From Conus ventricosus (Eukaryota > Mollusca > Gastropoda > Neogastropoda > Conidae), in the NCBI GenBank assembly GCA_018398815.1, contig CM031596.1, forward strand, positions 73,959,918-74,023,917: a stretch of 64,000 nucleotides of DNA, written 5' to 3'. The notes below the pieces were generated by a model. The model did not search any database. It saw only the letters and a program-made list of their open reading frames with translations, and had not been told where the DNA came from. A program made the position numbers and the translations under genes. How positions within the stretch are numbered: the stretch's first letter is position 1; every line of letters starts with the position of its first letter. Of the stretch, positions 12,870-24,533 are shown piece by piece.

Positions 12870-14335
12870 CTTTTGGAATGCTATTAAGTCCCCCCTTTAT
12901 CTGCTTTTTCCTTTTACTGTCCTGTTAAGATCCACCCCTTTTTCTGTCTATCCTTCACTGTCCGTGTTAAGATCCACCTTTTTCTGTTGGCCTTCATGTT
13001 TAAAATCCACCTTTATCTGTCTATCCTTTACTGTCCCCTGTTTAAAAACCACCTTTTTCTGTCTATCCTTCACTGTCACGTTAAGATCCGCCTTTTTTTT
13101 CTTCTATCCCTTTACTGGCACTGTTAAGATCCCCTTTTTTTGTCTATCCTTCACTTTTCCGTTTTTTAACATCCATTTATTGTCCCATCCTTTATGCCAG
13201 TGGGTTTTTGATCCCAAACCCTTTTTCTGAATCCTTCACTGTCAGTTTAAAATCCACCAAATCTGTCAAACCCCCCCCACTGTTTAAAAACCACGTTATT
13301 GTCCATCTTCACTGTCCGGGGTTAAATCCCCCATTTCGGGCCATCCTTCATGTCCCGTCAAAAGATCCACCTTTTTTTCTGTTCCCATCATTAATGTCAT
13401 GTTAAGATCCACCTTATTCGTCTATCATTAACTGTCCGTTTTAAGATCCACCTTTATCTTCTATCCTTTACTGTCACGGGTTTAAAATCCACCCTTTTTC
13501 TGTCTATCCCTTTTTGTCAGTGTTTAAAATCCACGTTTATCTGTCTATCCTTCATTCGGTGTTTTAAATTTCCCCCTTTTTATTCCCGTCTATCCTTCAC
13601 GCCATGTTAAGATCCACCTTTATTGGGCTATCCTCCCCTGTCAGTGTTAAGATCCCCTTTACGTCCACCCCCACTGTTTAAAATCCACCTCTATTTTGTC
13701 TGTCCTCCGCCTGTTAAGATCCACCTTTATCTGTCTATTTCCTTTTATGTCAGTGTTAAGACCACCTTTATCTGTTTCCCCCCTTCACAGTTAAGAACCA
13801 CCTTTATCTGTCTGTTTCCCTTTACTGTTTATTTTAAAATGCACCCCTATCCCCATCCTTCAAATGCAATTGGGTTTAAAAATCCCCCTCTAACTGTCTG
13901 TCCTCACTGTCAGTGTAAAAAATCCACCTCAAACTACCTCCCTCAATGTCACTTAAGATCCACCTTTTGTCTATCCTTCAAAAGTCATGTTAAGACCCCC
14001 TCTATCTGTTTTCCCTTTACGTCAGTGTAAAAAAATTTCAAACCCTATCTACCCTCCTTCACTGTCCCTGTTAAGAACCCCCTCTATTGGGCTGTCCTCC
14101 CTGTCATGTAAAGATGGGACCTTTATCTGTCCCGTCCTCATGCAGTGTTAAACCACCTCTATCTGTCTGTCCTCACTGTCAGGTAAAAATTTCCCCCTCT
14201 ATCTCATCCCCAATGTTTCCCTTTTTCATAACTTCATGTACCCCGTTGTTCATTGTCCAAATTTTAAAACCGTCTCTTTTGTCTCTATCTTTATCCCTTT
14301 TAAACCCAAAATCTTTCCAAAACAGGGCCCCCTCC
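12870..14335. repeat. Satellite A, about 40-bp unit
   Basis: More than 30 degraded tandem copies of a unit of about 40 bases that reads approximately GTTAAGATCCACCTTTATCT followed by GTCTATCCTTCACTGTCAGT. Copies differ largely by homopolymer changes and small deletions. No coding role is seen. Confidence 0.85.
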
Positions 14336-15060
14336 TAAAAATCAGTTTCCCAAGGAAAGATCAAACCCCCCAAAAACGAGTCCAAAAGGAAAAGGCAAAT
14401 TAACATCGCCTAAGGACAGATAAGATTCCCAAATTTTTCCCAAGGGCAATCAAATCTTGCATCAGTTTTCCCAAGGACAATTTGATTAACATTTTTTCCA
14501 AAAGGAAAAGATAAAACTAACACTAGTCCTAAGGAAAAGATCAAATTTAAAAAAAACCCCTCATCCAAAACTACCCCATTTTCCCAAGGACAAAACAAAT
14601 TAACATCAGTCCTAAAAAAAAAGATCAAATCTAACCCTCAGTCCTAAGGGGCAGATCAAACTTAAAATCAGTCCTAAGGGGCAGAATTTCCCTCCCCAAA
14701 ATCAGTCCTAAGGGGCAGATCAATCCAAAATCAGTCCTAAGGACAGACGATCTCAACAACCATTTTTTAAAAGGGCGATCGATCCCAAAAATCAGTCCTA
14801 AGGACGAACGATCTCAGCATCATCCTAAGAACATTTTATCCCAACAACCCGGCCTAAAGGGCAGGGTCCAAACCCCAAAAACATTTCCCCAAAGGGCAAA
14901 CGAAACCCAAAAATCGTCCTAAGATAGGTCAAATCTAACCCTCAGACCTTAAAGGGCAGAGGGGGTCCCTATATCAGTCCCCAAAAGGGCAGGTCTTATT
15001 TCAAAATCCATCGTAATTGGGGGGCCCCCTTCTTTCTGCCCCCCAAAATCGATCTCAACA
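14335..15060. repeat. Satellite B, about 29-bp unit
   Basis: Tandem copies of a unit near CAGTCCTAAGGACAGATCAA plus ATCTAACAT run from the end of satellite A. The junction between the two arrays is direct, with no intervening unique DNA. Confidence 0.8.
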
Positions 15061-15719
15061 TCTTCCCCCTTCTTCCCCCCCCTCAAAAAGGGGGGTCACC
15101 TTGACGTATTCATTCCCGGGGGCCCTCATCTGATAGTAGTTTTTCGGGTGGCAAAGATGCGGATGAAGGTCTCCCCGTCCGGCCCCAACGCTCCTTTGCC
15201 GGCTTAACCAGCTCTTGGCCCCACGTGGGCCTTGGGTTTTGGGCCGCCCGCTTCTCGTAGTTCCCCGGGACATGCCCGTGCCCCCTTCCCTCTCTGGGGG
15301 GTTTACGATCCCTCCCCCCCTTTCCCCCCCCGGGGGGTTTGGGGATCCCTAACGCCCCCCCTGAGGGGAGTATAAAAAAAAGACATTTTTCACATGTTGT
15401 GAAACAAGCCCCCCCAAAAAATGTTTGGTTTTTGAAACAGATGTTTGGGGCATTTTTCAATTTATTGCCGCCCCGTCGTCACCGGCTGACGACGGGTTTA
15501 GTGCTTCGCACGGGGGCCCTCGCCGGCCAGGTGATCGACGATCTACTTTAATTTTCGCATGCAGCTGTGCGGTCTAAGGGAAACAATCGTGGTATCTATA
15601 GAAAGCTGAGGATCTCCTCTATTAGGTGGTACTCTCCCTTGGTATATTATCCCGCATTGATTCTACTTTTTCGCTCATATTATGGGATAACTGGAGATAA
15701 CTCTGGCTGCCCGTTCATC

Positions 15720-15984
15720 ATGTTGTCGGCACGGACGCGTCAGCGAGTCGTTAGCGAACAGAAACATCGTATTTCAAGAAGTAATTGAAAGAATAATGGA
15801 AGAACGATCAAAGGAAGAACTGGAACTGTTTTCCGAACTTGTGGAACTTTCCGAACTGTTTTCCGAACTTGCCGAATCGGACAGAGAGGATATGAGTGAC
15901 GATGGTGAGTTGCACATACCAAATGATGAAATTTTCGGCATTTTTTCTTCAATATGTGACAGCAGCTCTCTGTTTGAGGTTTAG
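15720..15984 (+). CDS. Candidate host exon or small acidic ORF, unrecognised
   Basis: I do not recognise this protein. The frame ending at 15984 contains an acidic, glutamate/leucine-rich stretch with two near-identical 30-bp DNA repeats (from about 15824 and 15854, both encoding ELFSEL). It is followed by a DREDMSDDGE segment. A GTGAGT matching a splice donor lies at 15904-15909, so it might be an exon ending there rather than an intact gene. No start is well supported (an ATG lies at 15796). It lies in clean sequence just right of the low-quality block. A transposon-derived origin is possible but unproven. Confidence 0.25.
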
Positions 15985-17070
15985 ACCACGCACAACAGCT
16001 GTGTGTGTGAAAGATGCATTGTTTTTATGTGTTTGCATACACATTGTGTTGACTACAGTTATGATCATATTGATTTTTCATCCATACTTTCGTGGAGAAA
16101 AAGTTTTTGCTCATACTGTTTGCCTACACTTTTAAAACCAGTGGCGAGTGAAGTGCGTACTGAACACAGGACTGTAGTATTTTTTTTTCTAAAAGAACAT
16201 GATTTGAAGTTTTCAAAAACATAATATTTATTGTTGTATCGGTTTGGTTCTGTCTGTATATTTTTTGTAAAATACCGAAAATAGTGCGTCTCAGCGTGTC
16301 ACGGTTGTGGCAGAAAGTTACGTCTGCAATGAGTTGGTCACCCTTCCCATCCCGACTGATGACTAACATCTGTCAGCCAACTGAGAATGAAGGTAGGTAG
16401 CCTCTAGAGTCTGAGTTTTTGTGTTCAGTTGATCCTCATCAATGCTCACCGAGCGATTATGGCAAGAATTGTTTTACAATCAGTTTTAGCTTTAAAAATA
16501 CTGACACAATTTCACATGACCTTTCTATGGATGTCATCATACCTGTGTAAGGAACAAAACGAATAGATTTTTAAAAAAAATGACGACAGAGAGAGAGAGA
16601 TGTTGTTGTTGTTGTCGTACCCTGGCTAAAAGACTCCAGGATCATTCGAACAGCCGAAGTATTTGAACACATGGCACAAATGCATCAGCTGGGGATGAGA
16701 ACATTACGTGTGTGACCGTTTTTGATTACCCCGCCACATGGGCAGCCACACTCCGACTTCGGGGGAAGAGGAGAGAGAGAGAGAGAGAGAGATTAACAAA
16801 CCCTCCAAAAGGGTGTGGTCATAGTCTGTTCATGATCTGACTGCTAAACGGCCAAGATGCCTTCGGTCAGTGACAGACAACGAGGCAAGGCCCAGGTGAC
16901 AACAACCAAAGCCAGTCCCTTCACGACCCTGTCAGACTATCAGCGTGATGAGGATGTGAGGACCCACCTGGGAGGCAGAGATCAACAGACGTTTGAAGTC
17001 GCCACTGCAATCGTTTTCAATGTCCTTCTCAATCTTCGGCGTCTTCCCGTGATAGTGCTTGTTCAGAACT
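15985..17070. other. Noncoding interval, clean sequence
   Basis: No recognisable gene. It contains two short GA microsatellites (about 16588-16600 and 16772-16792). Confidence 0.5.
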
Positions 17071-17108
17071 AACACACACAGACACAGACACACACGCACG
17101 CACGCACG

Positions 17109-17159
<51 letters not shown>
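17071..17159. repeat. (CA)n microsatellite
   Basis: A long uninterrupted CA tract (about 17111-17158) preceded by CGCA units. Confidence 0.9.
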
Positions 17160-17261
17160 GGGTCTTAATCAGCACATTAATGAGCTTACAGTTCATTAGA
17201 TAGTTTCAGTTGAGCCCAAATCTCATTGTATATTCTATTATAAGCTAGTAATGAGCTGTGT

Positions 17262-17347
17262 GTGAGAGAGGGAGGAGAGAGGGGGGGGGGGGAGAGAGAG
17301 AGAAAAGAGGGGGGGAGAGGGGAGAAAAGAGGAAGAGACCCCCCCCC
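17262..17347. repeat. (GA)n and G-rich tract at gap edge
   Basis: GA and G runs ending in CCCCCCC directly against the N block. The assembly evidently failed in this low-complexity stretch. Confidence 0.8.
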
Positions 17348-18347
17348 NNNNNNNNNNNNNNNNNNNNNNNNNNNNNNNNNNNNNNNNNNNNNNNNNNNNN
17401 NNNNNNNNNNNNNNNNNNNNNNNNNNNNNNNNNNNNNNNNNNNNNNNNNNNNNNNNNNNNNNNNNNNNNNNNNNNNNNNNNNNNNNNNNNNNNNNNNNNN
17501 NNNNNNNNNNNNNNNNNNNNNNNNNNNNNNNNNNNNNNNNNNNNNNNNNNNNNNNNNNNNNNNNNNNNNNNNNNNNNNNNNNNNNNNNNNNNNNNNNNNN
17601 NNNNNNNNNNNNNNNNNNNNNNNNNNNNNNNNNNNNNNNNNNNNNNNNNNNNNNNNNNNNNNNNNNNNNNNNNNNNNNNNNNNNNNNNNNNNNNNNNNNN
17701 NNNNNNNNNNNNNNNNNNNNNNNNNNNNNNNNNNNNNNNNNNNNNNNNNNNNNNNNNNNNNNNNNNNNNNNNNNNNNNNNNNNNNNNNNNNNNNNNNNNN
17801 NNNNNNNNNNNNNNNNNNNNNNNNNNNNNNNNNNNNNNNNNNNNNNNNNNNNNNNNNNNNNNNNNNNNNNNNNNNNNNNNNNNNNNNNNNNNNNNNNNNN
17901 NNNNNNNNNNNNNNNNNNNNNNNNNNNNNNNNNNNNNNNNNNNNNNNNNNNNNNNNNNNNNNNNNNNNNNNNNNNNNNNNNNNNNNNNNNNNNNNNNNNN
18001 NNNNNNNNNNNNNNNNNNNNNNNNNNNNNNNNNNNNNNNNNNNNNNNNNNNNNNNNNNNNNNNNNNNNNNNNNNNNNNNNNNNNNNNNNNNNNNNNNNNN
18101 NNNNNNNNNNNNNNNNNNNNNNNNNNNNNNNNNNNNNNNNNNNNNNNNNNNNNNNNNNNNNNNNNNNNNNNNNNNNNNNNNNNNNNNNNNNNNNNNNNNN
18201 NNNNNNNNNNNNNNNNNNNNNNNNNNNNNNNNNNNNNNNNNNNNNNNNNNNNNNNNNNNNNNNNNNNNNNNNNNNNNNNNNNNNNNNNNNNNNNNNNNNN
18301 NNNNNNNNNNNNNNNNNNNNNNNNNNNNNNNNNNNNNNNNNNNNNNN
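17348..18347. other. Assembly gap (1000 N)
   Basis: Exactly 1000 N, suggesting a placeholder rather than a measured length. It removes the left end of the viral element, including the catalytic part of the DNA polymerase gene. Confidence 0.95.
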
Positions 18348-20070
18348 CCCCCAATTTTTATTTCATGGGGTAAAACACCCTTTCTAACAAGATTGGGGTC
18401 AAAATATTTTCTGTTATTGGGCAGGACTTAAGGACATAGCCAGTGCCTCTAATGACCCATCATGTGTTGCATTAGAGTCGTAGAAAGACATATTATTTAG
18501 ATTAAAGCACATGTACTTTTCTGATGACTGTGCAATGCATGCTACCCTGAAGGCGCTGGTTATGCTTGCATTATAAGGTGAGAGTCATAACCTCGCAAGT
18601 TGTGAAAGAATACAGGCAGCTTCCATGTCTTTGGATCAAACTTTAGTTGAAGATTGCATTTGTTATGCGCCGCTCCTCTAAACTTTCCGCTAATGTGATC
18701 AGGGTCTCTTACTGTCGGATTCTCTGCGTCTGATGAGAGGCCTAACCACAAATCCAACAGTGAGTGGCTGAGTCATAATGTTTTTGGGGCTTCAGGCGGC
18801 ATCATGATTTCAGATAAATTCAGATTATTAGAACAATCATTACGCACTTTCTGCATGCGTTCTAAGAAGTATTCTGCAGCATCTAGGCCTCTATACAATT
18901 CTGGTGCTGAATGGGCGCCATCCGACCTAACAATAATGAAGGCAAATGAACAAATCTGATGATTACTCTTTAAAGATGTTTTCGAAGTTTTTGTGGTGCT
19001 GGCCCTTCATAAGGAACAATAAGCGACTCGAAGTCTGGGGTAAACTACGTATGGACTTGTTTGCAGCCGTTTCCAGTTCTTAAAACTAAACTTTAGATCC
19101 TGGAGGGGGCGTAGTTAGTTCTGTCTTACAGTCTACAGAACTTTTACAATGTTTTATATGTTCACTTGCGGCTTGCACAGATGGAATTCTTGTTAAACAT
19201 TTTCTGCAGAATTCTTGTATGTTAGTGTTTTTTGAAGTATGCGCTAATAATCTGCTCATTGTGCGTATCAATGTGTAATGGGGCAGCCCTGCTGGCGAAA
19301 ACATTAGGAGTAAGTCCACATGACTTTTGGCTGGTTCGCCTATTGTTGGACTGTTCTTGGACACTTTAATTGGCACCAAATTTGTTTCCTCATCCCATGT
19401 GTATACATTAACAGTTATTGGGTTGTTTTGTTCTTCAAACTGATCAATTTGGTCTACACTAACAGGAAAGGATATTCCATTGAAGTTAAGATCTTTGGCG
19501 TATTGCCGATAGTTAGTCACTCTCTCTGCGTGTTCGCGACATGATGCAGCCTTGCAAGAACGCACCACATGAAACATTTGTTGTCTGAATTTTTTATGTT
19601 TAAAATGCTCTCTTTAAAACCAACTCCCGAGGTAGCGGAATGTAAGCCTTGCCTACAATCGGTGCATACTTAGCCTGGTTTTAATCTAATCTCTAAGACT
19701 TCGCCCTCTGACCAACCAGAGCCTCTCATTTTAGCTTCTTCAGCGGCAGCGTTAAACTGTGTAAGCAGCTCGTCTGCCCAACCGGGTGTTAAGTCATTAG
19801 AGGAAAGATAGTCTGTTGTTTAGTTGAGACCCAAACTTCTAGATTTTCTTCATTTATTGTTACATAGTCAATTAAAACAGCTAACATTACTTTAACTGGC
19901 GGGTCTATTGTTAGTTTACTTGGAACTTGAGAAATAGCATGTACAACGCTTGCCTGTACGTTTGTTGGGTCAATGACTTCTAAATCAATATCATTCAGTG
20001 CTCTTGATAAACGCTCTCTCTCGAGCATTCCTTCAAACAATTCGTCTTGTCCTTCATATATCTTAGCCAT
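18348..20070 (-). pseudogene. Family B DNA polymerase (protein-primed type), N-terminal part, broken
   Basis: The frame from 20070 gives an N-terminal region. A further frame at 19086-19577 has a conserved block with HYTLI and a Cys-rich CRKCL element. A third at 18560-18757 has the endonuclease-VII-like HISGKFRGAAHNKCN motif followed by FHNLRGYDSHLIMQ, which marks the start of the exonuclease domain in Polinton-type PolB. The copy is split across several frames and runs into the gap, so the polymerase palm motifs are not visible. The start is chosen at the first ATG after an AT-rich intergenic stretch. The role in the family is replication of the linear element DNA. It cannot be functional as written. 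Confidence 0.85.
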
Positions 20071-20121
20071 GCTGTCCTTCTTTTCTAAGCCAAAATATTT
20101 TTTAAATTAAAAAAAAAATAC

Positions 20122-20821
20122 TTAATCAGAACCAATATCAACGGTCTTTTTGCGCTTGGACTCATAAACTAAAGTATAAACACCCTTCGGTGTTGTTAAT
20201 GTGAGCTGTTTAGAACAGAGTTTAATGTCTCGTTTACTTTTTTTTAAGCATTCCTTTTTTATCTGCTCGGGTCTGGCTGTTGAGAAAAACTTGTCCTCGC
20301 CTTTCTTTGAAGATCAAACTTTTGTCTTTTGTAGTCATCAAAATCGGCCTGTAAACGATTAAATTCTTCATCCGTGATGTTTGAGTCAACAAGCGCTTTA
20401 TTTATTGTCAGTTTAAACGAGCTAAGTTTAGCTGTTATTAGTTGAACCATTAGCTGTGTGCTTTTGGAGTTTAGTTTTTAATTTTTTGCCAGCCGCACTT
20501 ACAGCTAATGAACACAGGCGAGAGCTAAAGACAAACCTCCTAGAGGTAAAGCCGCGGGTGCGCCTATGCCCGTTGCTAAGAGACCAACACTCGTTCCTGC
20601 TGATAGAGCACTTATAGTCGATGCTCCAGTATTAACATATGTAACAGCATTAAAGGCAGCAGAATACCTTCGTTTGGTTTTGCTGTATTTTGAAAGGTCT
20701 TGCTCTAGTACTTGCTGCATTTGCGTAATGTTTGTTAATCTAAAGGTTTTTATGTTAGGGTTTCTACTATCTCTTCTTTTAGCGGCGCTGTAGGCACATT
20801 TGGATAAACCTGAACAGACAT
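20122..20821 (-). pseudogene. Small alanine/glycine-rich membrane-type protein of the element, broken
   Basis: An ATG at 20821 starts a short frame. A second frame (20505-20720) has a basic segment (SKYSKTKRRYSAAFNAV) and then a long Ala/Gly/Ser hydrophobic stretch ending PAALPLGGLSLALA. Further frames (20259-20450, then to a TAA at 20122) have a charged, likely helical segment with ITDEEFNRLQADF. From memory, comparable invertebrate element proteins carry these parts in one polypeptide, so I treat it as one gene with about three frame breaks. The alternative is two overlapping genes, the second starting at 20450. A function is not known; the hydrophobic part suggests membrane interaction. 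Confidence 0.55.
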
Positions 20822-20843
20822 GCTTTTTTAAAATAAAAATAAT

Positions 20844-22114
20844 TTAGTATACTACATTTTCTAATCTGTTCTTTACAATATTCAGCTGCGCATCATATAT
20901 TAAAAACAAATGTACATTAAGCGGTTTATCGGCTTCTTCTTCTTTATCAATTTGGATGTTTATTACGTCTCTCACAGTTCCTCCGCTTCCATGCAACTGA
21001 TTATCCTCTGTTGACCTTAGGTCAATCCAAAAAACGTATTTCGTTGTTAAATAATCATCAAGCCTAACATTGTGAAGATGTAAATCTTTAGACACAAGGT
21101 CAACTGTTGGATTTCTACACCTCCCGCCTCCAAACAGTTTTCTTATTTCATCAAAATGCTGATAAGGTTTAAGCCCGCTAGCGTAGATTTGGTTAGGACT
21201 ACCCTCAATCGAACATTGTACTTTCGTTATTTTAGGATTAAAAAACTTTTCACTTGCTCTTTTGAACGGTTCTTCATCTTCGCACAGCAATAAAATACCT
21301 TTAAGCGATCTTGCTGCAACACTAAAACTAAAATTCCATATAGTGTCTGCCCTGCTTCTGGGATATGTTGTATGATGAATCACTCTTTCGTAATATATTG
21401 GGAAATGTGACTCATATTGGTGCGCAATCAGCTCTGCTAAATTAGGGTTGCTAACAACATCAAACTCTAACGAGATGTCAGAAATGCTGTACTTTGCTTC
21501 GGTGTCTGATGATATGATAACACGTTTGTATTCATTAAAAGTTAGTTCATATGACAATCTGTCTTTTAATGCTCTTGAAAGTATGGCGAAATGCGCTTTT
21601 AACAACTCAAAATCTAAGGGAATGGAAAAGCGATTTTTATACGCAAACTTTACGGCTACATACTTTTTGACGTCTTTAGTATCTCCAGCGCCTATTCTAT
21701 GTTTTAGTGCTTCTTCATTTTCGATTCTTGAAACGCAAGATCAGCCCTTTCATTCCCGGTTAGCCATAGATCAGAATAGGTTAAAAATATGTCTGCATTG
21801 TGTAAAGAAAATATTTCTTGCCCCTCAAGTTTTATAGAAATTTTCTTAACAATTGCCCGCCCCAGATTCTGTACAACTGTCCTGTTTGGGTCTGTTGTTG
21901 AAACGAGTTCTATTTTGAAAGTAAGACGCGCAGAGCCTGGCACAATCAATTCATCCGCTCCTAAGTCTGGAAATTTGACAGTAAGAATTTGATCTGCATC
22001 AATAGTAGATGGATTATTTGGAACAATAATATTCCGTTTATTTCCCTTCACGCCATGGGGCTCTTTCTGTTTTCTATGCGGGTCAAGAATCGAGCCATGT
22101 GCTTGTTGTGGCAT
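20844..22114 (-). pseudogene. Major capsid protein (double jelly-roll, hexon-like), one frame break
   Basis: The N-terminal frame from 22114 to about 21704 has the conserved capsid features LTVKFPDLGADELIVPGS and KKISIKLEGQEIFSL, and the C-terminal frame (20844-21605) ends with WIDLRS, HGSGGTVRDVINIQI and LFLIYDAQLNIV. Together these span about 420 codons, comparable to shorter Polinton-type capsid proteins. A single break lies between about 21605 and 21704. The capsid forms the icosahedral shell in the family. The start codon sits 39 bases from the divergent plus-strand gene at 22154, suggesting a shared promoter. The family call is by recognition of the C-terminal block. Confidence 0.8.
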
Positions 22115-22153
22115 TTTTATAAAACAAAATAAAAAGTTAATTATTTAAAAACA
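22115..22153. promoter_or_regulatory. Divergent AT-rich intergenic spacer (candidate bidirectional promoter)
   Basis: Thirty-nine bases, nearly all A/T, lie between the minus-strand capsid start and the plus-strand start at 22154. Because both genes begin here, transcription signals must be in or beside it. No specific box is claimed. Confidence 0.4.
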
Positions 22154-22565
22154 TGGCAAGAATTGAAGGCGAAGAAGATTATGATGTTTTTGATCTTGGA
22201 GACGACATGAGTGAAATGATCCTTTGACACAGCATCGCTCAATGCGCTCAATGCGGCATGAATTAACAGAAAGTAAGGTTAAATCATTGTACCAAAGTTT
22301 AGGTCAAGAACCTCCCGAATTTATAGACCCAAATGATTTTGAATTAAAAGATGATCATTTGTTTGTGAGGAGCGACCAAGGACAACTTGTTCAGCTTACA
22401 ACTAAAAAAGACCCATCAAAGTTTTTAGCCGTGGGTTCAATTAGAAATAGACTCAGTGTGAAAGATCAAAATCGCCTTGGCCTTGTTAGGCCAAAATTAA
22501 GGGCGGAGGCAGTTTCTAAACTTCAAAACACACTGCAAGAACTCCCAACAGATAACCAAATGTAA
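22154..22565 (+). pseudogene. Small hydrophilic element protein, unrecognised, one frame break
   Basis: ATG at 22154 opens an acidic leader (MARIEGEEDYDVFDLGDD) that stops at about 22228. The remainder continues in another frame to 22565. The body is charged and includes EFIDPNDFELKDDHLFVRSD and a basic C-terminal part. About 135 codons in total. I do not recognise the family. Position beside the capsid gene suggests a virion or assembly role, by inference only. Confidence 0.5.
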
Positions 22566-22568
22566 AAC

Positions 22569-23341
22569 ATGGAACTTAAAGAATTAAATCAATCAGCAGG
22601 CGAATTAATAAATACAATAGAAGCAGAAACCAGTTTTTCAGAAGAAACAGCGTTAAAGACTATACACGACTCACCGCTACCCATGCGAGAACTAACAGCC
22701 CTTGATCGTACTTTAAGAACCATCAAAGGCGAATTAACAAACAATTTAGCAAAACTAGGTGAACTAGATGGGCAATATAAAAAGAGAAAAAGAAAAACTC
22801 GTAGAGGCTGATGACGCCAACTTTGGGCATGATATTAAAGAAAGAATAACCCAAAGACTAAAAGATCTTGAACAAGAAAGATCAGCAAGACTAGAAGTGC
22901 TGACTACTAACCGAGACCAATTACGAACTCAAGTGAATAGAATAAGAGAAACTATCCGAAAAATTTTATATGAAGACACAACGCTAGCAGAACGAATACG
23001 AACACTGTTTAGAGAGCAAGGAGTCCCCATTAGCAAGCGTTATAACGGCCTTAGGTTTTGCAATAAGTACACTGGTGATGGCTATTACAGGCGGCGGTGG
23101 TCAAAGTTCAGTGCCTCCACCGCCATCGCCTCCACCTGATAAATCATGGGTAAAGAAACAGCTTGATCATCTTGCGAGTTTATTAAAAAAATTAGCTGGT
23201 AAAGCTATAGACTCTTTACCTGGTATATTAGGGGGTATTGTTAGCTGGCTTTTGTCTACTGCAAGCAAAGTAGTTGGCTTTATGGCCGAGCACTTATGGA
23301 CATTAGTTCTCTTAATAGTTGGGTTAATTTTAGTAAGATAA
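22569..23341 (+). pseudogene. Coiled-coil plus C-terminal membrane segment protein of the element, broken
   Basis: Three overlapping frames (22569-22811, 22768-23139, 23075-23341) read as successive parts of one protein of about 255 residues. The middle part is a coiled coil ending TLAERIRTLFREQGV. The last part has a proline-rich linker, an amphipathic stretch (LAGKAIDSLPGILGGIVSWL) and a terminal hydrophobic helix (LWTLVLLIVGLILVR). From memory the same architecture occurs in many aquatic invertebrate genomes in Polinton-like loci. It follows the previous stop by only three bases. It may be a membrane-penetrating or minor virion protein; that role is inference. Confidence 0.65.
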
Positions 23342-23342
23342 A

Positions 23343-24533
23343 GACCAAGTAATCCTAGGCCAGTTAATCCAAGAACAAGCGCTGTCTTTTCATATTCATG
23401 GTCATCGCGAACAGAGTCCGCGAGCTTTGCTGAGTCTTCAATGATTTTGGGGGGGTTGGACTTCGGGGATTAGATGACTTAATCTTGGGTGTTCTTTTAT
23501 TGTTTGTAATATTACTGGCTCAGAATTTATGTCGTTTTTCCAACCTTCTGTTCATTGCCTGCTATAAGAATTTCATTATTATAGTTTATTATTATTCCTA
23601 CCTGGAGTCTGAGGTCAGAAGGCAGCATGTATAAACCAGTGCCAACAGCAAAGTCTACTTTCGATCTTGCGTATTGTAAAACATTTTGGTATCTTTTAAT
23701 ACTTGAAGGTAAATCAACTGTAGAATTAATGGCGTCCTCTAAATTTGCTAAGTATTGTTTTTGTGCGTCAAAGCCAGTAGAAGATCAGTTATGCTCGATC
23801 TTGCCTGTGCTTGCGAACCTAGCAAACACCAAACGTAAGTACGAATAGAGTCGTTTATTCGTTCTATTCCCGCCCTAGTTAGGCCCTTAGAAGTGTCTAA
23901 GATAAATGTTGTCCATGCTGTTTTATGCTCTTGCTGTAGGGACACAGGCTTAACAGTTGTGCCTGGAAAGAAAGATTTTAAAGGAGAATGCCAGTCATAG
24001 TTATACTTTCTGTGCGTGCCCCAATAATAAAGGTCGCCTAGGCCATGATTATGATCCAACTTTTGTCTAAAGTCTGTCTTGATGTTAATATTGAATTCGT
24101 TACAGATTCTTTCAAAAGCCTTCATGTCTATTCTGTTGCTGAATGGATTAAACGGTTTGTCATTTGGTAATGGCGCTTGCAGTTCAGACAAAATACGTCT
24201 GAAGGTGTAATAAAATGAAATCTGTACACTGACCTCACCAAAGGATCATGGTGATTTAAATGATCAGCATACGCCACTCCACACCCAGTTGATGCGCAAA
24301 ACACAGCAAAGTTTAACTGGTTCTGATAAAACTGCATCGGATGACTAAACCACGCTTTCTTGATGTGGTCGTTTTCAATAGGAGGGTTAAGATAGCTCTT
24401 CAATGGAGTACTCACCTTTTTATGAAAGAGGCAGTCTGGGTCACAGCAATGTCAAGAGTATCAGTTGCTATATTTTTAAGATTGTAGTGCGGCCCAACAG
24501 AATATTTTGCGCCAGTATATTTGAATGCACTCA
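23343..24533 (-). pseudogene. Conserved element protein with C-terminal hydrophobic helix, several frame breaks
   Basis: ATG at 24533 opens MSAFKYTGAKYSVGPHYNL and breaks after about 40 codons. Frames 24128-24415 (NQLNFAVFCASTGCGVAYAD) and 23748-24191 (GLGDLYYWGTHRKYNYDW; YVWCLLGSQAQARSS) follow. A further frame near 23570-23770 includes YQNVLQYARSKVDFAVGTGL. The last visible part (about 23343-23440) is an EKTALVLGLTGLGLLGLYL helix. The order and motifs match a protein family I recall from Polinton-like loci of cnidarians and molluscs. Its exact end is uncertain because it converges with the plus-strand gene ending at 23341. Biochemical function unknown; a virion-associated role is likely. 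Confidence 0.65.

Noticed and set aside
12870..15060. CRISPR-like array
   Set aside because: Units are head-to-tail with no unique spacers; this is satellite DNA in a eukaryote.
17245..18431. Long frames of 369-389 codons
   Set aside because: They consist of N; no sequence supports them.
21448..21837. Plus-strand 129-codon frame inside the capsid gene
   Set aside because: It is antisense to the capsid gene and spans the capsid frame break without family features.
23627..23848. Plus-strand 73-codon frame in the viral element
   Set aside because: The minus strand carries the conserved YQNVLQYARSKVDFAVGTGL segment there; the plus frame is its shadow.
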